A stretch of DNA of 64,000 nucleotides from Lachnospiraceae bacterium (GCA_022791635.1 JAAVZL010000004.1:1-64000); one strand, 5' to 3'; shown: positions 15,388 to 25,280, numbered from the stretch's first letter. Program-made: numbers and translations. Notes: generated by a model from the sequence alone, not told the origin.

Positions 15388-18300
15388 ATGTACCATTGCC
15401 ATCTTAAGCTGTATTTGATGGGAGAGTCCTGCAACGTATTTAAAATCATAAAGGAGATGCCGTCGTTTACAAGCTTCACCCATACTTTTTTGGAGAGTGA
15501 GACGCCGAAAGCATCGCTTGCTGAAGAAGCGGATGTGGTTTTTGTGAATCTTAAGGCGAGGCGGACAAGGGAAGTCCTGGAGGGGCTCACCTCGTGTATG
15601 CGTAAGGAAGCAGAGCTGATTCTGCTTGCAGAAAAGGAGCAGCTTACAGAGCTTTCGGATTACCTGGTAAATGCCAAGGATATCTGGACCTGGCCTATAT
15701 CAGAGGAGGAGGCGCGATTTCGCTTCTTAAGGTGGCAGCAGGTCTGTAAGCTAAGCAAGGATTACTGGCAGAGCAGCCATTATCTGGAGGCCACTATCAA
15801 CAATGTACCGAACCTCATCTGGTATAAGACCAAGGACGGCATTCACGAGAAGGTCAATGACAGCTTCTGCAAGACGGTGAACAAAACCAAGCAGCAGGTG
15901 GAGGGCCGGGGGCATGCCTATATCTGGGATGTGGAGGAGGACGATCCCGCCTGCATAGAGTCCGAGCGGATTGTGATGACCAAGAGAGAGACCTGTGTCT
16001 CTGAGGAGACCGTGAAGGCCGGCGAAGGCACGAAGCTGCTCACTACATACAAATCTCCGCTGTATGATCTGGACGGGAGTGTCATGGGAACCGTGGGAGT
16101 GGCCATTGACGTTACCCAGGAGCGGGCCTATGAGCGGGAGATCATGGAGAAGAACCAGACCCTTGAGACGATTTTCACCACCATGGACTGCGGAGTGATG
16201 TGCCATAGCCTGGACGGCTCACGGATTTTAAGCGTCAACCGTGCGGCGTTGGAGATCTTGGGTTACGAGACTGCCGAACAGATGGAAGCCGACGGCTTTG
16301 ATATGGTGGCCAAAACCGTGCTGGATGAGGATAAGGGTAAGCTTCGGGCCTGCATTCGGGAACTGAAAAAAGAGGGCGACAGCATAAGCGTAGAGTATCG
16401 GGTGTGCCCCAGAGAGGGGGAGATCCGCCATGTAATGGGCAATATCAAGCTGGTCCGGGAAAACGGGGAGCTGTTTTATCAGCGGTTCCTTTTGGATTAT
16501 ACAGCGCAGAAGCTTCGGGAGACGGAGAATGAAAGGCATCACATGGAGCTTTTGCACGCCTTAACCATAGATTACAGTCTGGTGGGTTTTTTTGACCTGG
16601 ATACGGGCAGAGGAATGCCGCTGCGTGTGGAAGATGAAAAGAATACTGCCTTTGGCATTGTGTTCGATGAGGAAAGCACGCTGGAAGAGAGCATGGGACG
16701 CTACATTGAGCGGTATGTCTATGAAGAGGATAAGGATATGCTGCGGCAGGTCATGTCCGCAAAAACGCTGAAAAAAGAGCTGGCAGATAAGAATCAGATC
16801 TACATCAATTACCGTGTGATTCTGAACGGGGAGATGAAGTACTTCCAGATCAAAGTAGTGCGGACCGGTGAGTGGCCGGAAAACCACGGCGTTGTATTGG
16901 GACTTCACAGCGTGGATGAGGAAATTCGCCATGAGATGGAGCAGAAAAGCCTATTGGAGGATGCACTTCTGCAGGCAAACCGGGCCAGCAAGGCAAAAAG
17001 CGTATTCCTGTCCAATATGTCCCACGATATCCGCACCCCCATGAATGCCATTGTGGGCTTTACCGCCCTGGCCATTACCCATATCGATCAAAAGGAGCGG
17101 GTGGGAGAGTACCTGGAGAAGATCATGACATCAGGCAACCATCTGTTAAGCCTTATCAACGATGTGCTGGACATGAGCCGTATTGAGAGCGGCAAGATGC
17201 GTCTGGAGGAGAAGCCCTGCCGCCTGCCGGATATTCTTCACGGCCTGCGCAATATTTTGCAGGCAGATATTCATGCAAAGCAGCTGGAGCTTTACATGGA
17301 TGCGGTAGATGTACTGAATGAGGATATTTACTGTGATAAGCTGCGGCTTAATCAGGTGCTTTTGAATCTTTTGAGCAATGCCGTAAAGTATACGGGGCCG
17401 GGAGGCATTGTCAGCATCCGGGTTACGGAGAAGACAGGAGCTCCCAGGGACTATGTGAACTATGAATTCTGTATTCGGGACTCCGGCATCGGCATGAGCG
17501 AGGAATTCGTAGCCCATATTTTTGAGCCCTTTGAGCGGGAAAAGAACTCCACCATCAGCGGAATCCAGGGAACCGGTCTTGGAATGGCCATAACCAAGAA
17601 TATTGTAGATATGATGAACGGCACCATTCAGGTGAAAAGTGAGCAGGGAACCGGTACGGAGGTCGTCGTTTCCTTCACCTTCCGGCTCTATGCGGAGGCG
17701 GCCAAGGAGCCTCAGGACATTCCTGCTCTCAAAAACTGCAGGGCCTTAGTGGTGGATGACGACTTTAATACCTGTGACAGCGTCTCCTATATGCTGGGGC
17801 AGATTGGCATGCGGGCGGAGTGGACGCTTTCCGGAAAGGAGGCCGTGCTGCGGACCCGCCAGGCCGTATCCAGGGGGGACGATTACTGCGTTTACATTAT
17901 TGACTGGCTGCTGCCGGATATGAACGGCGTAGAGGTGACCAGAAGGATTCGCAAGGAGATGGGGGACAGCGTTCCGGTGATCGTACTCACTGCTTACGAT
18001 TGGTCCGACATTGAGGAGGAGGCCAGGGAGGCCGGGGTTACGGCCTTTTGCAGCAAGCCGCTCTTCCTTTCAGAGCTTCGGAGCTGTCTCAATTCCATCG
18101 TGGGAGCCGAAGAGGAAAAAGCAGAGGAGCCCGAAGCGGAGCCGCCTCTGGTTCATACAGGACGCATCCTCCTGGCTGAGGACAATGAGCTGAATCAGGA
18201 AATTGCTATGGCAATTCTGGAGGATGCAGGCTTTACCACCGAAGTGGCGGGAAATGGGCAGGTTGCCGTGGAAATGATGAGAAAATCCGAACCCGGTTAC

Positions 18301-18534
18301 TATCAGCTGGTGTTGATGGACATTCAGATGCCAGTGATGAACGGCTATGAGGCTACGAAAAAGATTCGTGAACTGGAGGATGAGGAGCTGGCTTCCATAC
18401 CGATTCTGGCTATGACGGCCAATGCCTTTGAGGAGGATAAGCAGGAGGCGACCAAATGCGGGATGAACGGGCATATCGCAAAGCCCATTGACATCAAGAA
18501 CCTGTATGCTACCCTGCGGAGTGTATTGAGCTGA
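15388..18534 (+). CDS. Hybrid sensor histidine kinase with two receivers
   Basis: Protein of 1048 residues without obvious membrane segments. The N-terminal 110 residues look like a degenerate receiver (VVFVNLKARRTREV). Next come PAS-type domains (about 130-250, 255-370 and a looser one to about 510), HisKA with SNMSHDIRTPMNA (H546), HATPase with GTGLGMAITKNI, then two receivers with phospho-accepting Asp at D839 (IIDWLLPDMNG) and D978 (LMDIQMPVMNG). Such cytosolic hybrid kinases relay phosphate to partners encoded elsewhere; no HPt or output protein is adjacent. The signal is unknown. Confidence 0.9.
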   Translation: MYHCHLKLYLMGESCNVFKIIKEMPSFTSFTHTFLESETPKASLAEEADVVFVNLKARRTREVLEGLTSCMRKEAELILLAEKEQLTELSDYLVNAKDIWTWPISEEEARFRFLRWQQVCKLSKDYWQSSHYLEATINNVPNLIWYKTKDGIHEKVNDSFCKTVNKTKQQVEGRGHAYIWDVEEDDPACIESERIVMTKRETCVSEETVKAGEGTKLLTTYKSPLYDLDGSVMGTVGVAIDVTQERAYEREIMEKNQTLETIFTTMDCGVMCHSLDGSRILSVNRAALEILGYETAEQMEADGFDMVAKTVLDEDKGKLRACIRELKKEGDSISVEYRVCPREGEIRHVMGNIKLVRENGELFYQRFLLDYTAQKLRETENERHHMELLHALTIDYSLVGFFDLDTGRGMPLRVEDEKNTAFGIVFDEESTLEESMGRYIERYVYEEDKDMLRQVMSAKTLKKELADKNQIYINYRVILNGEMKYFQIKVVRTGEWPENHGVVLGLHSVDEEIRHEMEQKSLLEDALLQANRASKAKSVFLSNMSHDIRTPMNAIVGFTALAITHIDQKERVGEYLEKIMTSGNHLLSLINDVLDMSRIESGKMRLEEKPCRLPDILHGLRNILQADIHAKQLELYMDAVDVLNEDIYCDKLRLNQVLLNLLSNAVKYTGPGGIVSIRVTEKTGAPRDYVNYEFCIRDSGIGMSEEFVAHIFEPFEREKNSTISGIQGTGLGMAITKNIVDMMNGTIQVKSEQGTGTEVVVSFTFRLYAEAAKEPQDIPALKNCRALVVDDDFNTCDSVSYMLGQIGMRAEWTLSGKEAVLRTRQAVSRGDDYCVYIIDWLLPDMNGVEVTRRIRKEMGDSVPVIVLTAYDWSDIEEEAREAGVTAFCSKPLFLSELRSCLNSIVGAEEEKAEEPEAEPPLVHTGRILLAEDNELNQEIAMAILEDAGFTTEVAGNGQVAVEMMRKSEPGYYQLVLMDIQMPVMNGYEATKKIRELEDEELASIPILAMTANAFEEDKQEATKCGMNGHIAKPIDIKNLYATLRSVLS

Positions 18535-18644
18535 TATTCGGAAATTTTTAAACCTTTGATCACAGTTTGAACACAATTCCTTGTTAAACTGGAGCGTAGA
18601 TAAGTGCGAGATCAGGCTATACAAAGGAAGGAGTTTTTTGCCCT

Positions 18645-20036
18645 ATGTACGAATATGGCAGTGGCAATTCGGATTCATCCAGGCATTCCACAAGCGAGTA
18701 TCGCTATAGCGGCCCTTTTTATCAGGATAATTTAAAATCCGGGCCGGAAAAGACGGGGGAGGTTCCCAAGAGAAAGAAGGGCGGTTTTCCAAGGCTTTTG
18801 ATGAAGACGCTCTGTGTAGCTTTGGTATTTGGCATTGTGGCCAGCGCAGCCTTTCAGGCCACCAGCTATGTGGGCGGACAGCTTCGCGGCGAGGACAGGG
18901 CGGCAGTGAAGCGGGAGGATTTGGCGGTGGCGCCGGAGATAGAGGCGGTTTCTCCTCAGCCAGCGGGCAATATTCAGAAGTCTACAGGCGATGTGACCGG
19001 GATTGTACAGCAGTGCATGCCGTCCCTGGTGGCGATTACGAATGTAAGCATTCGGGAGGTGGAAAGCTTCTGGGGCTTTGGCTGGTATAATATGCCTCAG
19101 CAGAGGGAGCAGACCTCCACAGGTACGGGAATTGTCATCGGACAGAATGAGACGGAGCTTCTGATTGTCACAAATAATCATGTGATAGCAGGGGCTACCA
19201 ATCTGACGGTGCTTTTCAGCGTAGATGAGGGAAGAGACGGCGCCAGCGCCGTGGAGGCCCAGATCAAGGGAACGGATGTAAGCAAGGACGTGGGCGTGAT
19301 TGCAGTGCCCTTAAAGGAAATTCCGGCAGAGACCTTAAGCGAGATTAAGGTGGCTACCATCGGAGATTCCTCCCAGCTTCAGGTGGGAGAGCAGGTCGTG
19401 GCTATCGGCAACGCCCTGGGCTACGGGCAGTCGGTTACCACAGGGATCGTAAGCGCTCTCAATCGGAATGTGACCCTGCAGAGCGACGACGGAACCATGA
19501 TCAATAACAGCCTTATTCAGACGGACGCGGCCATCAATCCGGGCAACAGCGGCGGAGCTCTTCTGAACATGAAGGGCGAGGTTATTGGAATCAATGAGGC
19601 GAAGTATTCCTCCAGCTATGTGGAGGGTGTGGGCTATGCCATTCCCATCTCCGATGTGGAGGGTATCATCGGTGATCTGAAAACCATGACCAACCGTCCT
19701 CAGGTGGATGCGGAAAAAATGGGTTATCTGGGAATCAATTGTCAAGATGTGACAGAGGAGATTTCCAAGCAGTATGATATGCCTGTGGGCATTTACTTAA
19801 AATCCGTGGTAAGCGGCTGCGCGGCAGACAGTGCGGGACTTAAGAAGGGAGATATCATTACCCGGTTTGACGGGATCGGCGTGAGCACCTATGACTCACT
19901 TAAGGAGCGCCTGCAGTATTACGAGGCCGGCGAGACGGTGGAGGTTACCGTAATGTCAGCGGAGAATGGGGAATATACGGAGAGAATTGTCACCGTCACC
20001 TTAAGCAGCAGAGAAGAGGTGGAAGCCGCATCCTGA
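18645..20036 (+). CDS. htrA: HtrA/DegP-family membrane-anchored serine protease
   Basis: Protein of 463 residues with a cytoplasmic N-terminus, one membrane segment (about 50-70: LCVALVFGIVASAAFQAT), a trypsin-like domain with His 179 (NNHVIAG), Asp in SKDVGVIAV and Ser 302 (GNSGGALL), and one C-terminal PDZ domain (about 365-450). It degrades or refolds damaged exported proteins at the outer face of the membrane. It appears to be a single-gene unit, with a terminator just after it. ATG 18645 follows AAGGAAGGAG. Confidence 0.93.
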   Translation: MYEYGSGNSDSSRHSTSEYRYSGPFYQDNLKSGPEKTGEVPKRKKGGFPRLLMKTLCVALVFGIVASAAFQATSYVGGQLRGEDRAAVKREDLAVAPEIEAVSPQPAGNIQKSTGDVTGIVQQCMPSLVAITNVSIREVESFWGFGWYNMPQQREQTSTGTGIVIGQNETELLIVTNNHVIAGATNLTVLFSVDEGRDGASAVEAQIKGTDVSKDVGVIAVPLKEIPAETLSEIKVATIGDSSQLQVGEQVVAIGNALGYGQSVTTGIVSALNRNVTLQSDDGTMINNSLIQTDAAINPGNSGGALLNMKGEVIGINEAKYSSSYVEGVGYAIPISDVEGIIGDLKTMTNRPQVDAEKMGYLGINCQDVTEEISKQYDMPVGIYLKSVVSGCAADSAGLKKGDIITRFDGIGVSTYDSLKERLQYYEAGETVEVTVMSAENGEYTERIVTVTLSSREEVEAAS

Positions 20037-20054
20037 CGGAGTCAAGGAAATGAA

Positions 20055-20117
20055 AAAAGAAAAGACCGGCATGGGAAAAGGAGGTATTTTTTTCCCGGTG
20101 CTTGGTCTTTTTTCAAA
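20055..20117 (+). terminator. Terminator after htrA
   Basis: AAGACC...TGGGAAAA pairs with TTTTCCCGGTGCTTGGTCTT, followed by six T. The clpX promoter begins in the 3' arm. Confidence 0.7.
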
Positions 20118-20130
20118 TCTGTGTTATACT
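20102..20130 (+). promoter_or_regulatory. Promoter of the clpX operon
   Basis: TTGGTC at 20102-20107 lies inside the terminator arm; 17 bases later comes TATACT at 20125-20130. Transcription would start near 20137, giving a leader of only about ten bases that holds the AAAGGAGG site. Confidence 0.55.
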
Positions 20131-20147
20131 CGTAAAAAGGAGGATAT

Positions 20148-21560
20148 ATGGACGACAAGGATTATTTGGAAGAGGTTGAAGTAGAAGAGACAAAAGAGCA
20201 AAAGGACGAGGATGACAAGGGAAATGATTATGAGGATGTCTGCTTTCTCTGCCACAGGCCGGAGAGTAAGACAGGAAAGCTCATTACCCTTGCCAAGGGG
20301 ATTTGCATCTGTCCGGAATGTATGCAGAAAACCATGGACACCTTTCAGAACGGCAGCCAGGATTTCTCCAAGATACCGGGCTTTAGCTTTATCAACCTGG
20401 CGGATCTGCAGAATATGATCCCCCAGAGGCAGAAGGTGAAAAAGAAAAAGCCCAAGGAGGAGAAGCAGAAGGAGGAGCTGGATATCCGCAGCATACCCGC
20501 TCCTCATAAGATCAAGGCAAGTCTGGACGAATATGTCATCGGTCAGGAGCATGCCAAGAAGGTCATGTCCGTGGCGGTTTACAATCATTACAAGCGGGTG
20601 GCCACAGGCACCCAGGACGAGATTGAGATAGAGAAGTCTAATATGCTGATGATCGGACCTACGGGAAGCGGAAAGACGTATCTGGTCAAAACTCTGGCCC
20701 GGCTTCTGGATGTGCCCCTGGCCATAGCGGACGCCACCTCCCTTACGGAGGCCGGCTATATCGGCGACGACATTGAGAGCGTTCTGTCCAAGCTTCTGGC
20801 CGCTGCGGACAATGATGTGGAGAAGGCGGAGCGGGGCATTGTCTTTATTGACGAGATTGACAAGATTGCCAAGAAAAAGGACACGCACCATCGGGATGTG
20901 AGCGGAGAGTCGGTGCAGCAGGGGATGCTAAAGCTTTTGGAGGGAGCGGAGATTGAGGTGCCGGTGGGAGCCAACAGCAAAAATGCCATGGTTCCTCTTA
21001 CTACCATCAATACCAGGAACATCCTGTTTATCTGCGGCGGCGCGTTTCCGGAGCTGGAGGCCGTGATTAAGGAGCGGCTGAATAAGAAGTCCTCCATGGG
21101 CTTTCATGCGGATTTAAAGGATAAGTATGACAAAGACCCCAACCTGCTTTCCAAGGTGACGGTGGAGGATCTGCGCAATTTTGGGATGATTCCGGAATTT
21201 CTGGGCAGAATGCCGATTGTGTTTACGCTGGAGAGCCTGACCAAGGATATGCTGGTGCGTATCTTAAAGGAGCCGAGAAATGCTATTTTGAAGCAGTATC
21301 AGAAGCTGCTGGCGCTGGATGAGGTGGAGCTTACCTTCAATGAGGGAGCTTTGGAGGCCATTGCGGACAAGGCCATGGAGAAGGATACGGGGGCCAGAGC
21401 CCTTCGGGCCATCATTGAGGAATTTATGCTGGATATTATGTATGAGATTCCCAAGGATGATAATATTGGCCGAGTGACCATTACCCGTGAGTATATTGAG
21501 CATACGGGAGGTCCCCTGATTACCATGCGCGGCGTTCTTATGCTGGAAGGACAGGGATGA
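20148..21560 (+). CDS. clpX: ClpX-type AAA+ unfoldase
   Basis: Protein of 470 residues. After an acidic extension (residues 1-30), a four-Cys zinc-binding domain has Cys at 32, 35, 55 and 58. The AAA+ module has Walker A GPTGSGKT (170-177), pore loop GYIG, Walker B IVFIDEIDKI and a C-terminal ClpB-D2-like domain. A possible ClpP-docking loop reads SSMGFHAD, where IGF or LGF is usual. It is longer than standard ClpX and no clpP is near, so it may be a ClpX paralog rather than the housekeeping copy. The three genes that follow overlap or nearly abut, forming an operon. Confidence 0.86.
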   Translation: MDDKDYLEEVEVEETKEQKDEDDKGNDYEDVCFLCHRPESKTGKLITLAKGICICPECMQKTMDTFQNGSQDFSKIPGFSFINLADLQNMIPQRQKVKKKKPKEEKQKEELDIRSIPAPHKIKASLDEYVIGQEHAKKVMSVAVYNHYKRVATGTQDEIEIEKSNMLMIGPTGSGKTYLVKTLARLLDVPLAIADATSLTEAGYIGDDIESVLSKLLAAADNDVEKAERGIVFIDEIDKIAKKKDTHHRDVSGESVQQGMLKLLEGAEIEVPVGANSKNAMVPLTTINTRNILFICGGAFPELEAVIKERLNKKSSMGFHADLKDKYDKDPNLLSKVTVEDLRNFGMIPEFLGRMPIVFTLESLTKDMLVRILKEPRNAILKQYQKLLALDEVELTFNEGALEAIADKAMEKDTGARALRAIIEEFMLDIMYEIPKDDNIGRVTITREYIEHTGGPLITMRGVLMLEGQG

Positions 21561-22531
21561 AAAACGATTGTTTGAATGTGTGCAAGGGAATAGCGGCCTT
21601 TGCCATTGTACTGATTCACTGCAGCCTTCCCAGTCCGGTGGGAGGCATGATGAACGGACTTGCCCGGTTTGGAGTTCCGCTGTTTTTTATGATTAGCGGA
21701 TATTTTTCCTATGGGAGAGGGATGGATACCATAAAGAGGCGTATCCACAAGTTTTTATGGTATTTTCTTTTGGCCAACGGGATCTATTTTGCCTGGAGGC
21801 TTCTTGGCCCCTTGGTAAACAGAGAGCTTACCGTGGAGATGGCGGCGTCCTTTTTTACGCCAAAGTCCCTGCTTCACTGGCTGCTTTTCAATGAATCGCC
21901 CTTTCGGGCACATCTGTGGTTTTTGGGGGCGATGCTGTGCTGCTACTGGTTGTACGGCCTTCTGGTGAAGAAGGGATGCGAGGAGCGCCTTTATGCCCTG
22001 ATCCCCTTGTGCCTTACGGCCAATCTGCTGCTGGGAGAAGGTCTTTCCATCATGGGAAGGGGAGTTTCCTTTTTGTATGTGCGGAATTTCTGGCTGACCG
22101 GCCTGCCCTTTTTTCTCTGGGGCCATTGGATAGCCAGAAAGGAGAGAAGGGAAGGACTGCACGTTCGTCCCGGCCATTGTCTGGCGGCCATTGTCCTTGG
22201 CGCCGTTCTCTCCATGGGAGAGATGCTCTTGTCCGGAGGCGGAGAGCTGTATTTGGGCAGCATCCTCATGACGGGAGGACTGTTTCTTCTGGCCCTCCGA
22301 AAGCCGTCTTTTGGAAAGGGAAGCCTTCTGGCGCACATTGGGGAAAAGGCAACTCTGCACATGTATCTCTGGCAGATGATTGTCTTTGACATAACCGACA
22401 ACCTGGCGTATCGATGCGGGGTTTGGGGGCATATAGTGTATCAATGGGTAATGCCTCTCTGGGTGGGGCTTGTTTCCTGGCTTTTGGCAGAGGCGTTGGT
22501 TTACAGAAAGAAAGGAGCGGTAAAAGGATGA
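21557..22531 (+). CDS. Acyltransferase-3 family membrane protein
   Basis: Protein of 324 residues with about ten hydrophobic segments. It starts with NDCLNVCKGIAAFAIVLIH and has ARFGVPLFFMISGYF, as in membrane O-acyltransferases of the OafA/NodX (Acyl_transf_3) family; the N-terminal His in IVLIHC is the usual catalytic residue. Such proteins acylate surface polysaccharides or peptidoglycan. The ATG overlaps the clpX stop (ATGA). Substrate unknown. Confidence 0.82.
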   Translation: MKNDCLNVCKGIAAFAIVLIHCSLPSPVGGMMNGLARFGVPLFFMISGYFSYGRGMDTIKRRIHKFLWYFLLANGIYFAWRLLGPLVNRELTVEMAASFFTPKSLLHWLLFNESPFRAHLWFLGAMLCCYWLYGLLVKKGCEERLYALIPLCLTANLLLGEGLSIMGRGVSFLYVRNFWLTGLPFFLWGHWIARKERREGLHVRPGHCLAAIVLGAVLSMGEMLLSGGGELYLGSILMTGGLFLLALRKPSFGKGSLLAHIGEKATLHMYLWQMIVFDITDNLAYRCGVWGHIVYQWVMPLWVGLVSWLLAEALVYRKKGAVKG

Positions 22532-22821
22532 ATAAGGAAGTATTGGACGATATCGGAAGAGTGATTTCAGGAGCGGCGGATACGGTGAGCCGGAAGACCG
22601 GGGAGATCGTGGAGCTGACCCGGCTGAAGAACCAGATCTATAATCTGGAGCGGGAAATGAAGCGGGATTATGAGGATCTGGGAAAGATGATTTATGAGCA
22701 GTATCTGGAAACCGGTATGGTGGACGAGGCGCTGCGGCCGGTGTGCCAGGGGATTACCAAAAAGCAGGACCTGGTGAAGGAATGCGAGGGAGAGATCGAA
22801 TGCCTGAAAAAAGAGCATTAA
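22528..22821 (+). CDS. Small charged coiled-coil protein of unknown function
   Basis: Protein of 97 residues, mostly predicted helical: GRVISGAADTVSRKTGEIVE, then LTRLKNQIYNLEREMKRDYE and a C-terminal charged helix. It resembles short clostridial proteins that usually continue into a zinc ribbon, which is absent here. ATG 22528 overlaps the acyltransferase stop by four bases and its end overlaps the DUF3810 start, so it is made as part of this operon. No function is assigned. Confidence 0.7.
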   Translation: MNKEVLDDIGRVISGAADTVSRKTGEIVELTRLKNQIYNLEREMKRDYEDLGKMIYEQYLETGMVDEALRPVCQGITKKQDLVKECEGEIECLKKEH

Positions 22822-23882
22822 GGCTTCTGCCTTGGTGCTTTCTGCTGGGGCTCAGCCTTGCCTTACATCTTTTGGCCCGGCTGTGGCCCGGCTTTGCAGA
22901 GTGGTATGCCATTCATGTGTATCCCGTCTTTGTGGGAACTTTGGGGAGGCTATGCTCCCTTGTTCCCGTCTCCGTCATTGAGCTTCTTCTCTATGGAGGT
23001 GTGGCTTTGGCTCTGGCAGGGCTTGTGGCAGTAGCGGTCAAAAGACTGTCTCTTAAGAGAGCCCTGTGGATTCTTGGGCGGACCTTGATTGCGGTTTTTT
23101 TTCTCTTTACCCTGAATTGCGGAATCAATTATCAGAGGCTTCCTTTTTCGGAACGTGCAGGCTTTGTCATCCAGGAATCCACCGAGGAGGAGCTGATTGT
23201 GCTCTGTGAGCGTCTTGTGGAGGAGATCAATGCGGCGGCAGAGGAGATTGCCCTGGATGAAGAGGGGTATTGTACCCTGACAGAGGATCCTGCAAAGACG
23301 GCCAGAGAGGCCATGGCGGCGGCCGCTTTGGAATATCCGGAGCTTGGAGGCTATTACCCAAAAGCCAAGCCGGTGCTTACCACCTGGTATCTGTCCAGTC
23401 AGCTTCTCCAGGGTGTGTACAGCCCTTTTACGGTGGAGGCCAATTACAACAATGGAATGCCGGAGCAGGACAAGCCCTCCACCATCTGTCACGAGCTGTC
23501 TCACCTGAAGGGTTTTATGCGGGAGGATGAGGCGAATTTTGTGGCTTACCTGGCCTGCCGGGCTTCCGAAGATCCGCAGTTTCGCTACAGCGGAAGCACT
23601 CTGGCCTATATTTACAGCGGAAATGCTCTCTATGCCCAGAATCCCGCCGCTCTTCGGAAGGTGCGGGAAAAGCTCTGTGATCAGGCTGTGCGGGACTTGC
23701 TTGACCACAATGCCTATTGGGATACATACCGAGGAAAGATATCAGAGGTGTCGGATAAGGTCAATGATGTCTATTTAAAGGCCAATGCCCAGGAGGCCGG
23801 GACCAAGAGCTATGGACGTATGGTAGATTTGCTTTTGGCCTGGAACCGAGAGCAGGAGCAAAAGGCTGCAGAGCCGGAATAA
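22800..23882 (+). CDS. DUF3810 membrane protein with HExxH metalloprotease motif
   Basis: Protein of 360 residues. Three N-terminal membrane segments (about 8-28, 50-75, 88-110) are followed by a soluble domain with ICHELSHLKGFMREDEANF: a HELSH zinc site and a downstream Glu/Asp cluster as in gluzincin peptidases. DUF3810 proteins are uncharacterised; membrane-linked peptidase activity is an inference from the motif. ATG 22800 overlaps the preceding gene by 22 bases. Co-transcription with a ClpX-like unfoldase and HtrA nearby hints at envelope protein quality control. Confidence 0.8.
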   Translation: MPEKRALRLLPWCFLLGLSLALHLLARLWPGFAEWYAIHVYPVFVGTLGRLCSLVPVSVIELLLYGGVALALAGLVAVAVKRLSLKRALWILGRTLIAVFFLFTLNCGINYQRLPFSERAGFVIQESTEEELIVLCERLVEEINAAAEEIALDEEGYCTLTEDPAKTAREAMAAAALEYPELGGYYPKAKPVLTTWYLSSQLLQGVYSPFTVEANYNNGMPEQDKPSTICHELSHLKGFMREDEANFVAYLACRASEDPQFRYSGSTLAYIYSGNALYAQNPAALRKVREKLCDQAVRDLLDHNAYWDTYRGKISEVSDKVNDVYLKANAQEAGTKSYGRMVDLLLAWNREQEQKAAEPE

Positions 23883-23892
23883 GGGGGAACAT

Positions 23893-24564
23893 ATGGAATA
23901 TATTGATTTGCGCAGAGAGGACGGGAGTCTCACCGGAGAGGTAAAGGAGCGCAGTCTCGTACACAGGGACGGAGATTTGCACGGAACCTCCCATGTATGG
24001 CTGGTTCGCTATCGGGCGGAAGAGCAGTCCGCGGATGTGCTGCTGCAGAAACGAAGCAGGAATAAGGATTCCTTTCCCGGCAGCTATGACATTTCCTCTG
24101 CAGGCCATATTCCCTCCGGGGATGACTTCCTTGGCTCTGCTCTGCGGGAGCTTGAGGAGGAGCTTGGAATAAAGGCAAGACCGGAGGAGCTTCATTTTGT
24201 ATTTACCCATATCGGCCGCCATGAGGCGGAATTTTACGGGAAGGTTTTTAAAAACCATGAGTACAGCCGGATTTATCTGTATGAGTGTGAGCTTCCTTTG
24301 GCCAACATGAAGCTGCAGAAGGAGGAAGTGGAATCTGTGCTGTGGATGGATTACCGGGAGTGCCTTAAACATATCCGGAAAGAAGATATGGACCACTGTA
24401 TTTTCCCTCAGGAATTTGAGAGACTGGTGGCTGCCATCGAGGATTATTTTGCCCGCACGGGCCGTCCCCTTGGCAGAAAAGAGATCACGGAGACCTGGGC
24501 AGAAGATGCCCAGGTCGAGCTGGAGGACTGGATTGAGGAGCAGGGGATCTACATTCGTCAGTAG
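23893..24564 (+). CDS. NUDIX hydrolase
   Basis: Protein of 223 residues. The NUDIX box reads GHIPSGDDFLGSALREL followed by EEELGI, matching GX5EX7REUXEEXGU except that Asp replaces the first Glu. The layout with an early HVWLVR and QKRS resembles the YfcD/isopentenyl-diphosphate-isomerase-like branch. It hydrolyses a nucleoside-diphosphate-type substrate that cannot be named. It starts 11 bp after the DUF3810 gene with GGGGG upstream. Its end faces the superoxide dismutase gene, only 11 bp away, with no clear terminator between. Confidence 0.85.
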   Translation: MEYIDLRREDGSLTGEVKERSLVHRDGDLHGTSHVWLVRYRAEEQSADVLLQKRSRNKDSFPGSYDISSAGHIPSGDDFLGSALRELEEELGIKARPEELHFVFTHIGRHEAEFYGKVFKNHEYSRIYLYECELPLANMKLQKEEVESVLWMDYRECLKHIRKEDMDHCIFPQEFERLVAAIEDYFARTGRPLGRKEITETWAEDAQVELEDWIEEQGIYIRQ

Positions 24565-24575
24565 AAAGGGAGCTT

Positions 24576-25220
24576 TCAGCTATGACACAGCAGATTGTTG
24601 AGAAGTGCCCTCCCGTACCGGCGCTCTGCCTCCGTCCAGTTGATAATGTGGAACCAATTGCGGATGTATTCGGCCCGCAGATTCTGGTATTCCAGATAGT
24701 AGGCATGCTCCCACACATCCAGGTTGAGAATGGGAGTCAGCCTTTTGGGAAGAGGCGTATCCTGATTGGGAAGAGGGAGTATCACCAGCTTTCCCCGCTC
24801 GTCGGATACGAGCCAGAGATTGCCGGAGCCAAAGAGATCCACTGCCATCTGAAAAAAGGTCTCGTAAAAGTTTTCCCAAGTTTCAAAGTCCAGAAGCAGG
24901 GAATCCTTAAGCTTGCCCTGAAGCTGGGTGGGATTGGGAGACATGCCGGCAAAGTAAAGCTGGTGGTTGTAGACGCCTCCGGCGTTGTTCCACACATTTT
25001 GGCGGATAGCCTCCGGAAGCTCGTGATTCTCCGTCAAAAGCCGTTCCAGTGTCCAGTCGTGGAATTGGGGATAGGGGGTTAACAGGGTGTTCAAACGATC
25101 TACATAGGCTGCCAGATGCTTGGAGTGATGGAAAAACATGGTCTCCATATTGATGTAAGGCTCCAGGGAGTCGTAGAGATAGGGGAGAGGCAGTACTTCA
25201 AAGGGGTAATGCTGAATCAT
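24576..25220 (-). CDS. sodA: Fe/Mn superoxide dismutase
   Basis: Protein of 214 residues. All four metal ligands of the Fe/Mn family are in place: His in MFFHHSKH, His in NNAGGVYNHQLYF, Asp in NLDVWEH and the His in the same motif. The helical hairpin domain and the dimer-type sequence EHAYYLEYQNLRAEY are present. It removes superoxide in the cytoplasm, a useful function for an obligate anaerobe. Fe or Mn preference cannot be read from sequence. It has AGGAGG upstream of ATG 25220 and is divergent from tRNA-Pro. Confidence 0.93.
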   Translation of the reverse strand: MIQHYPFEVLPLPYLYDSLEPYINMETMFFHHSKHLAAYVDRLNTLLTPYPQFHDWTLERLLTENHELPEAIRQNVWNNAGGVYNHQLYFAGMSPNPTQLQGKLKDSLLLDFETWENFYETFFQMAVDLFGSGNLWLVSDERGKLVILPLPNQDTPLPKRLTPILNLDVWEHAYYLEYQNLRAEYIRNWFHIINWTEAERRYGRALLNNLLCHS

Positions 25221-25280
25221 AGAGATACCTCCTTACGGATGTCGTTTTTATGATATGTTTAAATATTATAAAATATGCAC

